NCBI RefSeq assembly: GCF_018143015.1
Contig: NC_054741.1
Coordinates: 67,029,754 to 67,093,753 of the forward strand
Length of the DNA stretch: 64,000 nucleotides
Direction: 5' to 3'
Origin: Lytechinus variegatus
Lineage: Eukaryota > Echinodermata > Echinoidea > Temnopleuroida > Toxopneustidae
Shown here: in pieces, positions 48,501 through 59,900 of the stretch
Position numbering within the stretch: the first letter of the stretch is position 1
Layout of the letters: each line of letters opens with the position of its first letter
Program-made: the position numbers and the translations under genes
The notes under the pieces: model-generated
The model's input: only the letters and a program-made list of their open reading frames with translations
The model's database searches: none
What the model was told of the DNA's origin: nothing

Positions 48501-51500
48501 GCGGCCAATTTGAAGTCTCCATGGGTATAGTGATTACCAATATTTACAACTTTTAAAAATTCATAACTTTCTTGTTGTTTGTCCAATATTGTTCAAACTT
48601 TCACCTATCAACTTGTCTGATTTTTCTTTTCCTTATAAAAACAAGTTTTTATTTGGGTTGGATTCCCCTTTAATTCAGCATGCGACACTGGCACTGGTCC
48701 AACAGTCCTAGACCACTAACAATTGCTGTCGGGCCAGTAAATTTTCAGAAATATAAATAAAATATATATATATATCAAACTGATAAAGTTTAAGTTTTTT
48801 TCTCTCTTTTTTTTGTAAAATGGGTCTGGCAATTTTAAAACATGGCTCTCATGAATTATGTGTGTGTGTGTACTGTTTGTTTGTTTGTATCCATGTTTTG
48901 GGGGAGGGGCAATAAAAGACAGCATGATAATTTTTCTTATTTTGGGGGACCAGTAAATTTTAGGTTCTGAGTTCTGACCCAGTAAAAAATGGAAAAGCTG
49001 GGAATCTACTGGTCTGACATGAACGGGTTGGAAGGGGTTAGTGTGGAGCCCTGCTTAATGGCAGTGATATCTTACACTGTCTATCTTGAGTAAATATGCA
49101 CATTCAATCAATTATTTATTAAAGGAATTGTCTATCTTGTGTTCAGGTTTCCCTGCTATTTACATAAGAAAATAAATAATTATTTTGATACTTTACAATT
49201 AGATATTGGTTTTTAGATCAAGAACCAGTGGGGCTAAGTTCCTAAAAATCTACGAGTGGGGTACGAATCCTACATGGAAAAGTCAAAACCCCGCCGAGAA
49301 TCTGCACTAAAGTAAAGAGGGCCTGGTCCCAGCCTGAGTCTACTACCCTTTATTAGCAGATCACCTCTCAATAAAAATGGAGAAAAATTATACTGGTCAT
49401 GTACAAAGCAAAATGCTTGATGTTTTTCAGCTTGAACGATTCATCCAGCACTGGACTATGAATCAAACCTCAAACAACGGTATAACAGTTAGTTATGGCG
49501 CAGTCACATTTCCCCAATGGCAGCCGTACGGCAAGTCGAAAACAGCTGTTAAAACATTTTTTTACCAGCAACATATATAGGTGGCTTGAATAGAAATGAA
49601 TAGAATGGCTGTTTTTGACTGGCCATACAGCTGCGGTAGGGGAATTGCGACTGCAGCATTACTGTACATGTCACCTATCCTTTTCTAGCAGCTGGGAATT
49701 TGTTATAACTGAAGTGCCCCACTGCTTGAACAAACACTCTCATCAGATCTGCTGGCAAGGGTCACAATGAATGAAAATCTCAGTAGGTGGTTTCAGACCG
49801 CCTCGAAGTTTGCCAGTTCCAGGTATTCTCTGATCGGGAAATTTACCCCGATCAGAAAATACCAGGTATTTTGGTAATGTGAAAGCAAACTACGTGTAAT
49901 TTCCCCCGAAAGAAAATACCCGCTAAATAGTAGGTACTTGGCGAAATTACGAGAACTTTTGTGGGGATTTTTCCAAGGTCGCAGGTATTTTGGCGATGTG
50001 AAAGCAAATTACGGGAACTTTTAGCCCAGCATGTCGTTGGGCGCGGCGGCGTGGGTGGCTGATGGGCTAGTGATTTTGAATCTCGCGCCTTGCCTGCTTA
50101 TTAGACCATACTGCGCATGCTCGTAACTTCGGGAACTTATCCCGAAGGATGTGTTTCGGGGCGGTGTGAATGCAGGAATAATTAACGGGTATTTTTTAGC
50201 CTTAAAAAGTTCTCGTAATTTAACGGGGATTCTTGTGATCGAGGCGGTTTGAAACCACCTAGTGATTCTATTTGGACATGTGGATGGGGACATGTAGCAT
50301 CAGCAAGAATGTAATAGAGCGTGGAAATCATTGACCCAACATAATGACACTATACTTGCAGTTAAAACTAATCATCATGCAAGGTGGTTATGTCTACATG
50401 TACATGTAGCTTTCGCGCTGGCAGCAGAGAAAGACAAAACTTTATATTTACCATCTAATCTTCCTTTTTTAAATCAATTTAAAGTTCCCCCCCCAAAAAA
50501 AAAAAACATACTGATTTGATTGAATAGAGAAAAATGACACAAGCATATATACAGTTTATACATTGAATGTGGGACAAAATTTGTTGTACACGTAAACAAA
50601 ATTTTCTAATTCAAACTTAGATCAATGCACATCCTGGTCAGTATGTAGGGAGTCGAACACTCACAATATCATATCAAATAAAATGACAATTTTCAAATTT
50701 CAATTTCATAGATCTGGTGATGAGCACAATTGTGATCAGATCATAAGAAATCATAATGATTGATTACACATTATCCATACCAAGGATTCTACATTCTCCA
50801 CTACTGTTAATAGAAGGAAAATCAAAATAATCTTGTGTGTGACATCCTTGACTCTCTCATTTGCATAATTTTTATCGCTATTTTGTGCAAATAAGCATAA
50901 AGTTGTATAAACGGCATTACAGTTTTTGCAGTATCAGATCCACAAACATACTGTACTCTTTGTAGGTTTGGAGCATGGAGCTATTCTCCATGGTTTGAGG
51001 TAGTTCAACTTCAAACCATGGAGCTAAAACAGATTTTCAAACTATGACACATACATGTACATGTACCCATGATACTCTCACAGCACCCTGAAAGCTGCAA
51101 TAAAACCCTGTAATATAATTTTGGTTCAATACCAAAATGAATTTTAAATGAACATTTCTTAGCAGTAAAACAGTAAAATAGGTCCTACCGACCTACATCT
51201 AATTTTTCACTCGATCACATGGAATATATGGAAGGGTATATGAACTGTTACCCCCCCCCCCCAAAAAAAAGGGGGTTATTCACTATTCAAGTTTATTAAA
51301 AATGTATGTTATAAATGTAATGGGCAATATGAAATGTAGCCCTATTTAAATTTTAATGGAGATATTATTTTATTTGATGAGTAAAGCAATTTTTACTGAG
51401 CAACTGATGGCAATCAAAGTACATGTACTCTAAAATTCAGTGTGTAATTTCTTCGTTTATAAAGTACATAAAAACAATTACTTCAAGCACGGATTGGATT

Positions 51501-54295
51501 GAAAATGTCATAGAAGAATCTGTTTGTATCTTACTAATACATATATATATATATATATATATATGAAATCACTAAATCCGTAAAATATTGAAGTTTAAAC
51601 TGCCAGTTTTATAAAAATAAAAAAAGTCCAGAGTGGGTGCTAAATAATTTCAAATGTAAAAGTGAAATTTTCATTATCAAGAATGTTTCAAAAGTAAAGG
51701 TCATGAGTCCACTCTGGAAAATCAAAATGAAACTATTATACGGTACATATAAATCACATATCAAACATTTACCAAATCTTTATACAAGCTTCAACTTACC
51801 AAAACTATTTTATATAGTTTCCTTTTAAAGCTACTGAAATTTTGACAGGAGGCCAATGTGTCTCTTGAGAGGCAGCTTTTCTTTTTTTAACTTGTATTAA
51901 GAAAGCTTTTAAGAACAAAATAACAAATGACCAACTATCTACATGTATGTCCCATTCACTCATTAATACAATCATTGAAAAACTTATATAGCCTACATAC
52001 AAGAATGGGCAACTACTATTTGCATTTAAGATAACATAAATCAATTTCCAATCTACCTTTCTCGTCGTGATCAGCTTCTGAAATGCAGGATCTACAAAAA
52101 TACAAAGTAACAAAACATTAATGATTCATTTATCAATGATGGTATAATGTTTCAAACATTCACAATTCCTTTATTTTATTTTTTTACTCTATAAAAGTAA
52201 TTCATGTGTATATAATACATATGGATGGAGGTCTCAATGTTTTGTGTCAATATCTTACGATAACTACAAGCTACATGTAAAGCCTACAGTCACATTGCTC
52301 CCTATTCCCAATTAATATTTATTCCTTGGGTCAAAATTAGGTGAAGTACATACAAATTTACTGAATATAGATCAAGAAAATCATGACCAAAAATGGTTGC
52401 AATATTCACTAAACAGTAATATTGTGGTGGTGTGGTAAGAGGAGGAAGAAGAAGAAAAATAAAAATGGTAATAATAACGATTTTTATGATAATGATGAAG
52501 ATGAGGTCAAAATGCTGATATTATGGTGGTGATGACAGGAATAGGGATTAGGATGATAATGATGTCACCAAATTATAATGATGATAATTATGACAAATAG
52601 ATATGTATGCTAATAATGGTAATGATAGCTACACCTACAGTACGATGAAGATGATTATGATATTGATGATAATGTTGATGAGGATGATGATGAAAGAAGA
52701 TTACAGCTACTATCCTCACAAGTCATAATGATAATGATGGTGGTTATGGTGGTGGTGATTGTGGTGGTGATGGTGGTGGTGATGATGATAATGATGATGA
52801 TGAAAGAAGATTAGAGCTACTATCCTCATGTTAAGTCATAATGATAATGATGATAATGGTGGTGATGATGATGATGATGACAGATGATGACGATCATCTA
52901 TTTGCACACTTACTCCATCTCTGCATCTACAGCCTGATTGTGAGGGATATCTTCCTCGACGCTGTAATCCAAGATGGCTCCTACCCCATAGCGATTCAAA
53001 CGTTCAACTTTTGGTTTGATCGATGGCTGATCTTCCCCTGCTACAAAATGGCCATAGAAGGTTGCCTTCATCAATGCTTCAAATAAACGCTTTCCAAGAA
53101 TTTTCCTGGAGAAATCCAGTAACTGTAAATGGAAATATTCATAAATTTAATTTCCTTTCTACAGTGATATGTATTAATGATTACATGTAGGCCTAAACAA
53201 TTGATCAAATTAGGGTTAAATTTAGTTAATATTGTGTCAACTTTTTGCCACTCTACATGTTACATGAGTACTGGGCGTTGTAGCATGTGCCTGCCCTGTA
53301 ATCCAAGCTATGTGGGGAAGTTACAAATTGATGCAGAGGTTCGAGGTGCGAGCCCTGGTCACGTCTTTCGGATGGTGACGTTAAAGGTCGGATCCGGAAG
53401 TAAATAATCATATCTGATTGATACACGTCTGACAAAACTCAAATACCGGTACACACACACACAGTACTGCCTATCAACATGGTCAAGCAGAACAGGGTTG
53501 GGCTCAGTTACAAGGTAATTGATCAATTACGTAATTAATTACATCTTTTTGGTAATTGTATTAATAGCAACTGAAGTTTTGAAAGGGAAAGTAATTGTAA
53601 CTGAAAAAAATGAAAATGACTTCAATTACTTTTAATTACACTCAATTACTTCACAATAAATTCACTTAATTTACTCTGTAATTTCATGACCTTTTTCATG
53701 TCCAATGGTTCAGCACACAATCAAATCCCTTAAGTTTAACCTAAACCTTCATCTTGTCAGTTTCTCTTTAACTATTATGCTGATATAGGTGGCATCAACG
53801 CTGTCCCAGAATCAACTAAATCAAAGTCAAACCAAATCCTTGTGACATATTTATTTTTAGGCCCCAAGATCATAATGTATAATAAAACTTAGACCCTACC
53901 TGTTTATTGTATTTGACAAGAAAGTCAAACTGACAAAGTTTGAGAACCATGATTGATCGTAATAGTTCCAGAGTTGTCTTGCTGCTGTATGCAATTTCAG
54001 GTTGTGAAAATGACAGATCTAAACCCGTCATGCCCTTTCTGGTTTCGGGTGCAGGAGACAATCTTTTACTTCCAGCATCTTCATGATCTTGAACTTGGTC
54101 CACAACTTCCACATTGTGATTAGTCTGACTCTGAACATTCTGAGGCTTTGTCGCAGCTGCTGCAGCAGTTTTGAATCTCACTCTCATTCCATTGCACAAC
54201 ACACGATGACCTTCTACATTTACTTGCACACGATTTTTGTTGATGAAGAGGAGACCGTTTCTTGCTCTTGAGAGAATGGCTAGTCGATACGCCAT
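36599..54295 (-). CDS. PRODH: Proline dehydrogenase, mitochondrial, 12 coding exons
   Basis: Minus-strand exons: 54295-53900, 53122-52914, 52091-52057, 45017-44868, 43116-43052, 42088-41892, 39530-39449, 39135-39043, 38779-38633, 38258-37984, 37165-37077, 36783-36599 (TGA). All introns are GT-AG and phases agree: 640 residues (human about 600). The enzyme oxidises L-proline to pyrroline-5-carboxylate with FAD on the inner mitochondrial membrane. Evidence: an Arg-rich presequence ([17 protein letters not shown]); [20 protein letters not shown] (exon 2); [18 protein letters not shown] (exon 9); [20 protein letters not shown] and [18 protein letters not shown] (exon 10); [17 protein letters not shown] (exon 11); and YLSRRAQEN (residues 601-609), the substrate-site arginine motif of the family. 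An EF-hand loop DDDKDGWIDLLD (346-357) spans exons 6 and 7. Start: the ATG that precedes the presequence. It is divergent to the BAAT-like gene. Confidence 0.93.
37426..37675. mobile_element. Half copy of the palindromic TTAA MITE
   Basis: 'ttaatggtccagcccacctcaa' and the following 'aaaaatcaaacaatcagtgaaaa' resemble the left arm; 'gatgtcacatactgtttcttg' resembles the middle. The right arm is not seen. In PRODH intron 10. Confidence 0.45.
39809..40044. mobile_element. TTAA-flanked MITE with CGATCGCGCGATCG core
   Basis: Left TTAACCCTAAAAAGACTGGG and right CCCAGTCTATTTAGGGTTAA are inverted repeats, each ending in TTAA. The centre carries the perfect palindrome CGATCGCGCGATCG and G/C homopolymer runs that also pair. 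Between PRODH exons 6 and 7. Confidence 0.75.
40079..40209. mobile_element. Short MITE (GGTCCCGTAACACAAAG ends)
   Basis: 'gtcccgtaacacaaagg' and 'ttttgtgttacaggccc' are imperfect inverted repeats, with inner 'gattgatcgtac' pairing 'tacgatcattgc'. About 130 bp, 35 bases after the TTAA element. Confidence 0.55.
42329..42509. mobile_element. MITE of the 'GTTTCATAAAGCTGTTCGTAAG' family, copy C
   Basis: 'gggcgtttcataaagcagttcgtaag' at the left and 'cttactaagagctttatgaaatggccc' at the right are inverted; the interior carries 'ccggtgatcctttc' and 'gaaaggatccccgg'. In PRODH intron 5. Confidence 0.7.
43627..44340. mobile_element. Inverted-repeat element (AAACCCCTCAAAAAAAGTTT ends)
   Basis: Left 'aacccctcaaaaaaagtttggaa' and right 'ttccaaactttttttgaggagtt' are inverted over 23 bases with one or two changes. 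About 714 bp, no transposase; in PRODH intron 4. Confidence 0.7.
45280..45796. mobile_element. Palindromic TTAA-type MITE, diverged copy
   Basis: The right arm is clear ('acatccgattttgatgaaattttcag', 'ggtggacttgtccttta'). The left arm is much changed. In PRODH intron 3, followed at once by a related element to about 46206. Confidence 0.6.
46773..47302. mobile_element. Palindromic TTAA-type MITE, right end lost
   Basis: Left arm 'tttaaaggtaaagtccaca' and 'gatttcatcaaaattgaatg' are followed by the usual middle; the right arm stops at 'acatccgattttcatgaaat', with the terminal GGACTTGTCC missing. Confidence 0.6.
48070..48673. mobile_element. TTAA-flanked MITE (TTAACGGGGAATCCAGCC ends)
   Basis: TTAACGGGGAATCCAGCC and GGTTGGATTCCCCTTTAA are inverted ends with TTAA outermost. 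The inside resembles the palindromic AAGGACAAGTCC family in design but not in sequence ('aaagtttgaaagaaatcgaacaag'). Confidence 0.65.
49785..50260. mobile_element. MITE with 3 bp AGT duplication (AGGTGGTTTCAGACCGCCTC ends)
   Basis: The left end begins AGGTGGTTTCAGACCGCCTC and the right end is GAGGCGGTTTGAAACCACCT. AGT flanks both sides (49782-49784, 50261-50263). A three-base duplication is usual for Harbinger-type insertion. The GC-rich interior repeats 'cgggaacttt' and 'gatcggg' motifs. Confidence 0.7.
51537..51564. repeat. (AT)n microsatellite
   Basis: A run of about 13 AT units in PRODH intron 3. Confidence 0.8.
52440..52890. repeat. (GAT)n/(GGT)n trinucleotide-rich tract in PRODH intron 2
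   Basis: Imperfect GAT, AAT and GGT triplets dominate for about 450 bases, with two near-identical segments ('gatgatgaaagaagatta' near 52685 and 52795). The tract ends about 25 bases from the exon 2 donor. It is not a CRISPR array: no spacers of constant length. Confidence 0.75.
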
Positions 54296-56045
54296 TTCGG
54301 GAAGATCGAGCCGTTTAATTTACTGATACTGGTTTGCCGGTGCAGTGTTGCTTTTTTAAGACTGATCCACCGGTACCTTAGACTTAGTGAGTTAAACAAG
54401 AATAATTAAATTCATTGGGTTACTCAAAATCCTGGGCGCCGGCTCCGTCAATCATGATTCACAATAACACATCCTACCAATTTTTGTATTGTAAACTCTA
54501 AATTGTCACTGGCACTGCCACTGATAATATGTTGACTAAACGACGTTTTTGCTGTTAAGATGCGATCCCGGACGCGATCTTGGTATGGTATGAAGGACAT
54601 CGACAACATCGACAGATTGGAATCCCGGCCCAGCGCAGTGGAAAAACTCGACTGAGCATGGACCATGAGTCTAGACCCGCGCGATCAATCGGCACTGGTG
54701 ACGTCACAAGTCCTGTTTTGCAACGAGTTGAGAGTGTAGTCTATTTTACACACCGGGAGTGTTCAAATTTAGCACTGAATATTAATTTATAAGAGATTTA
54801 ATACATTCAAAATCATACATTAAAAAAATCATTACGAAATTTTTTTATTTCCAACATATTGTTGAATTAAATCACAACTAATGTTTATTAAAAGTTTTTT
54901 GTTTTCCAATAATTAAAAAAAGACTTGCAACTTATACTGATTTTTCATTGATCGCTCTGATTGGTCGAACGGGTGGGTGTGTCGAAGGCTCGCACTGTTC
55001 GACGATGAAGCAGCTGGGATTTTGCCTTGAAAGAGTTTAAATTATCAAGAGGGCAGATACCCCTTTTTCTATTAAAAAAAAACGATGTGAGATTTGTTGG
55101 ATTTTTTTTCTCGCGTAAACTTGGTCTCTAAAATATATTGGTCTTGCTCAAAATTCATTTACAACAAATGATACTTTGTAACTTGCTTCCTTTTGCCAAA
55201 ATACGGCAGTATAGTGGTTTATATTTTTGTCCTGCAATAAACTCCGTTTATTTACAGATAATATTTGAACTTACAGATAAGAATTATAGATAACTTTGTT
55301 TACCAATGTGCATAACCAGATTAAAATTGTTGGCTTGTATGTATAGTAGTACAGTTATAGATCGAGTAAGATACGTGACTAAATATACTAGTATTACTTT
55401 ACACATTTTCTGATCATGGATCATAGCGTATCCAAGGGAGTGGTGCCCCCCCCTTAGGATTTTGATGACCATCGAGTTTATTTATCATAAATTTTATTGG
55501 AATGTGTTTCAAAGATGGTGACCTTTCACTTTTTCGTTTTTTGGTTTAGTTGTCAGAAACGGTTTGTCCCTCCTGACGAAGTTTGTCATGTAGGTACGCC
55601 GCTGCATGCTAGAAAACAAGTCAAAGCTCACCGCCATAGGACCAATATTGACAGATTGAAGAATGACAAAATAGGGGCGAGTCTCCTTTAATCGCCCCTC
55701 CCTTAATTTGTTGAGTAGCTAAGACAAAACAAGAAGGAAATGAAAATTAGAGTGTCAAAATGACTACGAACCACCTTTGATTTTCACTTGCCTATCACGG
55801 ATTCATGAAATAAATGAGGTTTTCTGCACGGTGTGCTTTATTTTGTTTGTTATTTCCTTTATTATTATTGGATTAGACTTATTTCAAAAAGTTTTATGAC
55901 ACAGGACGCTGGATCCACATGTCAATCTAATCAATAGACCAATCAAATCGCAATCCTTACTTCAAAATCACCCCCGGCCCCCTCCCTCCCTTGTAAGTGC
56001 AGTCATTAATTCCTTCAATGGCTTTGCCGTTTCCCCTCAAACCCT

Positions 56046-56813
56046 TCAAAGACAAGTCCACCCTAGTCTACAACTGTAGACCCACATCTGCAGTGTGTGT
56101 CGCACAGCTGATTCAAGGAGTCTGCCTAGCAGACTAGGTCTACAGGAGCTGCAAATGGCTCGCTCCGCTCGCCCTTTCAGGCTGGTTTGCGAAGCAAACC
56201 AGCCTTCGCGCGCTGAGTTCCTACCTCACGAGCCATTCAGAGTCTGCATAGCACACTAAATCCACCCCAACAAAAAGTTGATTTGAATAAAAAGAGTAAA
56301 ATCCAATAAGCATAACAATGAAAATTTCATCAAAATCGGATGTAAACTAAGAAAGTTATGACATTTTAAATTTTTTCTTAATTTCACAAGTTATGCAACT
56401 TCCTGGCTGGTATGCAAATGAGGAGAACATGACGTCATCCACACACTACTTCTTTTGTATTTTATTATATGAAATATGAAGTAATACAACGACTATTTAT
56501 TTCCTCCCCGAACATGTGTAATCAGCATTGCTTAATACTACATGGTTCAGTAAAGTTGGTCCTTATTGTCAAATCTATAAAAAATGAAATAATGTTTAAT
56601 TCGAACAATAAAAAAAAGAAATAGTGAGTGATGGACATCATCGACTGACTCACCTAGTTGTGCATCAGCTGTTTTGTGAAAAATAAGCGAAACTTTAAAA
56701 TGTCATACTTTTCTTATTTTACATACGATTTTGATAAATTTTCAGCACTATGCTAGTTTGATTTTTCTCTATGTATTCAAGTCATCATTTTCCTGGGGTG
56801 GACTTGACCTTTC
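56046..56813. mobile_element. Palindromic TTAA-type MITE with a nested insertion
   Basis: The left end 'aaagacaagtccaccct' is interrupted after about 18 bases by GC-richer sequence (about 56064-56262); 'aaatccaccccaacaaaaagttg' then resumes the arm. The right end is 'ggtggacttgacctttcag'. It lies just upstream of the BAAT-like gene and may affect its promoter. Confidence 0.65.
56180..56204. repeat. Near-perfect hairpin GGCTGGTTTGC-GAA-GCAAACCAGCC
   Basis: An 11-base perfect stem with a three-base loop sits in the GC-richer insertion within the MITE, flanked by 'ctcgctccgctcgc'. Likely the core of the inserted repeat. Confidence 0.7.
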
Positions 56814-56954
56814 AGTGAAATATGCTTTCAACACGAGTGCATCCAACGGATATTGGCGAATATGTAGGAGTTCATAAATTTCCTATCAAAGTCCAAAGTC
56901 TAAAGCTATATACTTTTATTATGTAGCAATTTTATTTTTTTGGCAAGCTAATCA

Positions 56955-59900
56955 ATGTATTCAGTAGCATGTCATGCGACCCGAATATACAAGTTAGGAT
57001 ATAACAGGATTAATACTTCGCCATCATACAAGAAAGAGACAGTCATGAATTTCAGGAATATCATGAATATTGGGAGAAAACTATTATGCGACGTAAGGAT
57101 TCACAAAGTAAATCAACTAACCCGACATTTCAGTTGTAATCAAATCAGATTGTCTTCTTCAAAGCTTCATGTGTGTCCTCGTATTGGATTATCAGATCAA
57201 TGTCTGGATATAAGGGCTGATGGGCTAGCAGCCGGGCAAACGGTGGAATTACGTTCAACGGTTTCCACTGAATGTGGGAGATATGAGTTCGAAGCTCATG
57301 CTCAGTATACGGCGAACGAGAAGGGGGAAATATCAGGTACCATTGTCGCCCCTGGTTGAAACTAAGTGAGACGTATGTTTTACATTCTTATAAAATAATC
57401 CGGAATCGTAATACTTGGTAAATGCACTGAAAGCGACTGAATCAACATGAACAAAACAATAATTATAACTCCGAATTTCCGATAGTCTTGAAGAAATAAA
57501 TGCTCTTATTTGAACTACACCCCCCAAATCTGTTGCAATTGTATTTAGAGAAACTAGAGATGTACAAAATCTTTTATCTGAAATAGGGGACTATTATTCT
57601 TACAAAGTATTGCTTTTATTGATGAGTAACATTAATCTATAAAAATTACTTTGAAAACTTAAAAGATGTTGATGATGATATAACTCGCATAACAAGTAAT
57701 TGCATGGCGAGACGACCGAGGGTGCCCCGCCCACCCTCTCGAGATTCTCAATTTCGCATGGCACACCCTATATGGGAGAGGGTTACCCCGTCCTCCCCTT
57801 CCCTGAGGGACCCCAAATCTCACGAAACCACCACCCATGGTACTTAGTATATTGTTATAAAAACCACTGGCAGATCGGGGGGGGGGGGTAATTAAAGCCG
57901 GTCCGTGCCTAACTCCCCTTTTGACAGGTACAATAGATATTTGTAACGTAATGTAAAATGCTGTTGAAAGAGAAGTGTGCCCCCCCCCCCTCCTTTGAAA
58001 GTGAAGACCTTTTTTTCTTTTGCCTTGTCCTTTTTGGTGGACGAAATGTCCTTATCTTTTTTTATAAAAACTTTTTTTGTATGGGGGGGGGCTTGTCAAA
58101 TTTTTCCTCGGGATAATGTGCCCCCCCCCCCTCTTGGGAAATCCCGGATCCGCCCCTGGTAAAAAACACGAAATTGTCGTCATCATAGTTTCAGCTTCAG
58201 GCCTTATATTCTTCAATTTTATACAGTTAATGACGACCCTTCGGAAGGAGGCACATTCACAGGAATAGAGCCAATGGGATTACTTTCAAGAGTTCAGTCA
58301 TTACCTGTGCATGCTGCCAAGTACCCAAGGCTATATATATTCAAACCAACCAATCCTTTGGTCTATACAATCTCAATGTATGATACAGACAGTGGCAAAA
58401 GCAACAGTATCCAGCAAGAAGAGTTGGACTCTGTCATTGTTGAAAGACACTTTGTTGCTCCGTACGTCGAGCATAGTTTCGTTGAATGTGGCAGGGCGAT
58501 GGGGACACTTTACTTGCCGAAGAAAGGTATGTGTCGTCCATTACATTGGAATACTTTATTAAATCAATAAAAGACTTATCATTCGATAAATCAATGCATG
58601 TATTAATCAATCCATGTATTAATCAATCATGGAATACATCAATCGACCAAACCATCAAGCAATTAAGCAAATCACAAATCAAATGACCCAACCAACCGAC
58701 CAATCGACCATTTTTTTTCTCTCGTATCATTTCATGCATCTTGTTAATATTTCATTTTGTAATTGCTGAAACGCATTAATATAAATTTCTATTATCTTTG
58801 AAGTTTGATGTATAATTTGTATAATTATATTTGTTATGGATTTATTGTACAATTTATAATCATGTTTCAAATAATTTGTACAACTTGCTTATGGAATGTG
58901 AACGTTTATTTTGATTTGAGAGAATACAATAAAACCTCCTTTAAAAAATCACTCTAATCAGTCATCAAATCAATCAATCAACGAATAGTGGATGAAACAA
59001 CAATCATCAATGCATTTATTTTAGCTATCAATTCAAAACCAATCAAGCTATCAAGTACCAATGGATCACTCAATCAATCACTCAACTCAACCACTCGAAC
59101 AATAAATCGATTCCCCATCCGAACAATCAATTATTTGTTCATCAATCAACAATCACTCCATATCGATTCATTCAACAATCCAGCTAACCAGTCCTCCCCT
59201 GTACCTCTTGTCATCGAGATGCCTGGATTAGGACCAACCTTTGCTCGTGATAGATTCCCTCTCCTTGCCTCACATGGTTTTGGAGTTTTCGAGTTCGATT
59301 ACTTCCAGTCACTAAAGGACGATCTCCAGAATCACGGTAATGCCTACTTGAATTGCCGATTATTGATAGTAAGTTCTTTTATCAAAACTTATCAGGAAAA
59401 TGTAATTAAAGCGTTGTGGTAATATAGAAATAAGAAATAAGTGAGGGAGTCAGCTGGAATATAATCAAATGAAATCTTTTAACTGTAGGCCTAATACACA
59501 GTGCGTCCCAGAAAAAAACGAAATGGAGATTTAGTGATGATTTATCATAACTTAATCATAAATCAAGTAGACAAATGACCTACCAACGTAAAGCTTAGAA
59601 TCTCTTCTTTCATCTGATACTAGATTATTCCTCATTCACGCATGAGTGAGCAAAAACAATTCAAAGAAAGGATGCCAAAAACTCATTTGGCGGGGGTATC
59701 TAATTTTTTTTAAAAGTCACATGACTAAAAAGTTCAATATCTGCTCTTTTATTGGACACCTTGATAAAAAAAAATTGTCAAGAAGTAAAATAGTTATGAT
59801 CCCTCAAAACAATGCTTGTATTTCCACAATTTCATTAAAGGACAAGTCCACCCCAACAAAAACTTGATTTGAATAAAAAGAAGAACATCAAACAAGCATA

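Larger units (their letters stand above)
54296..56954. other. Intergenic space between divergent PRODH and BAAT-like genes
   Basis: Should hold the 5' untranslated regions and promoters of both genes, but no TATA box or other site can be assigned. It includes a GC-richer segment at 54560-54720, an AT-rich stretch, and the MITE at 56046-56813. Short open frames here are unsupported. Confidence 0.5.

Noticed and set aside
52440-52890. Regular repeats that might suggest a CRISPR-like array
   Set aside because: Trinucleotide microsatellite without unique spacers, in an animal intron.
57700-57891. Proline-rich open frame in BAAT-like intron 1
   Set aside because: Lies in GC-rich repeat sequence running into the MITE at 57865; no conserved domain.
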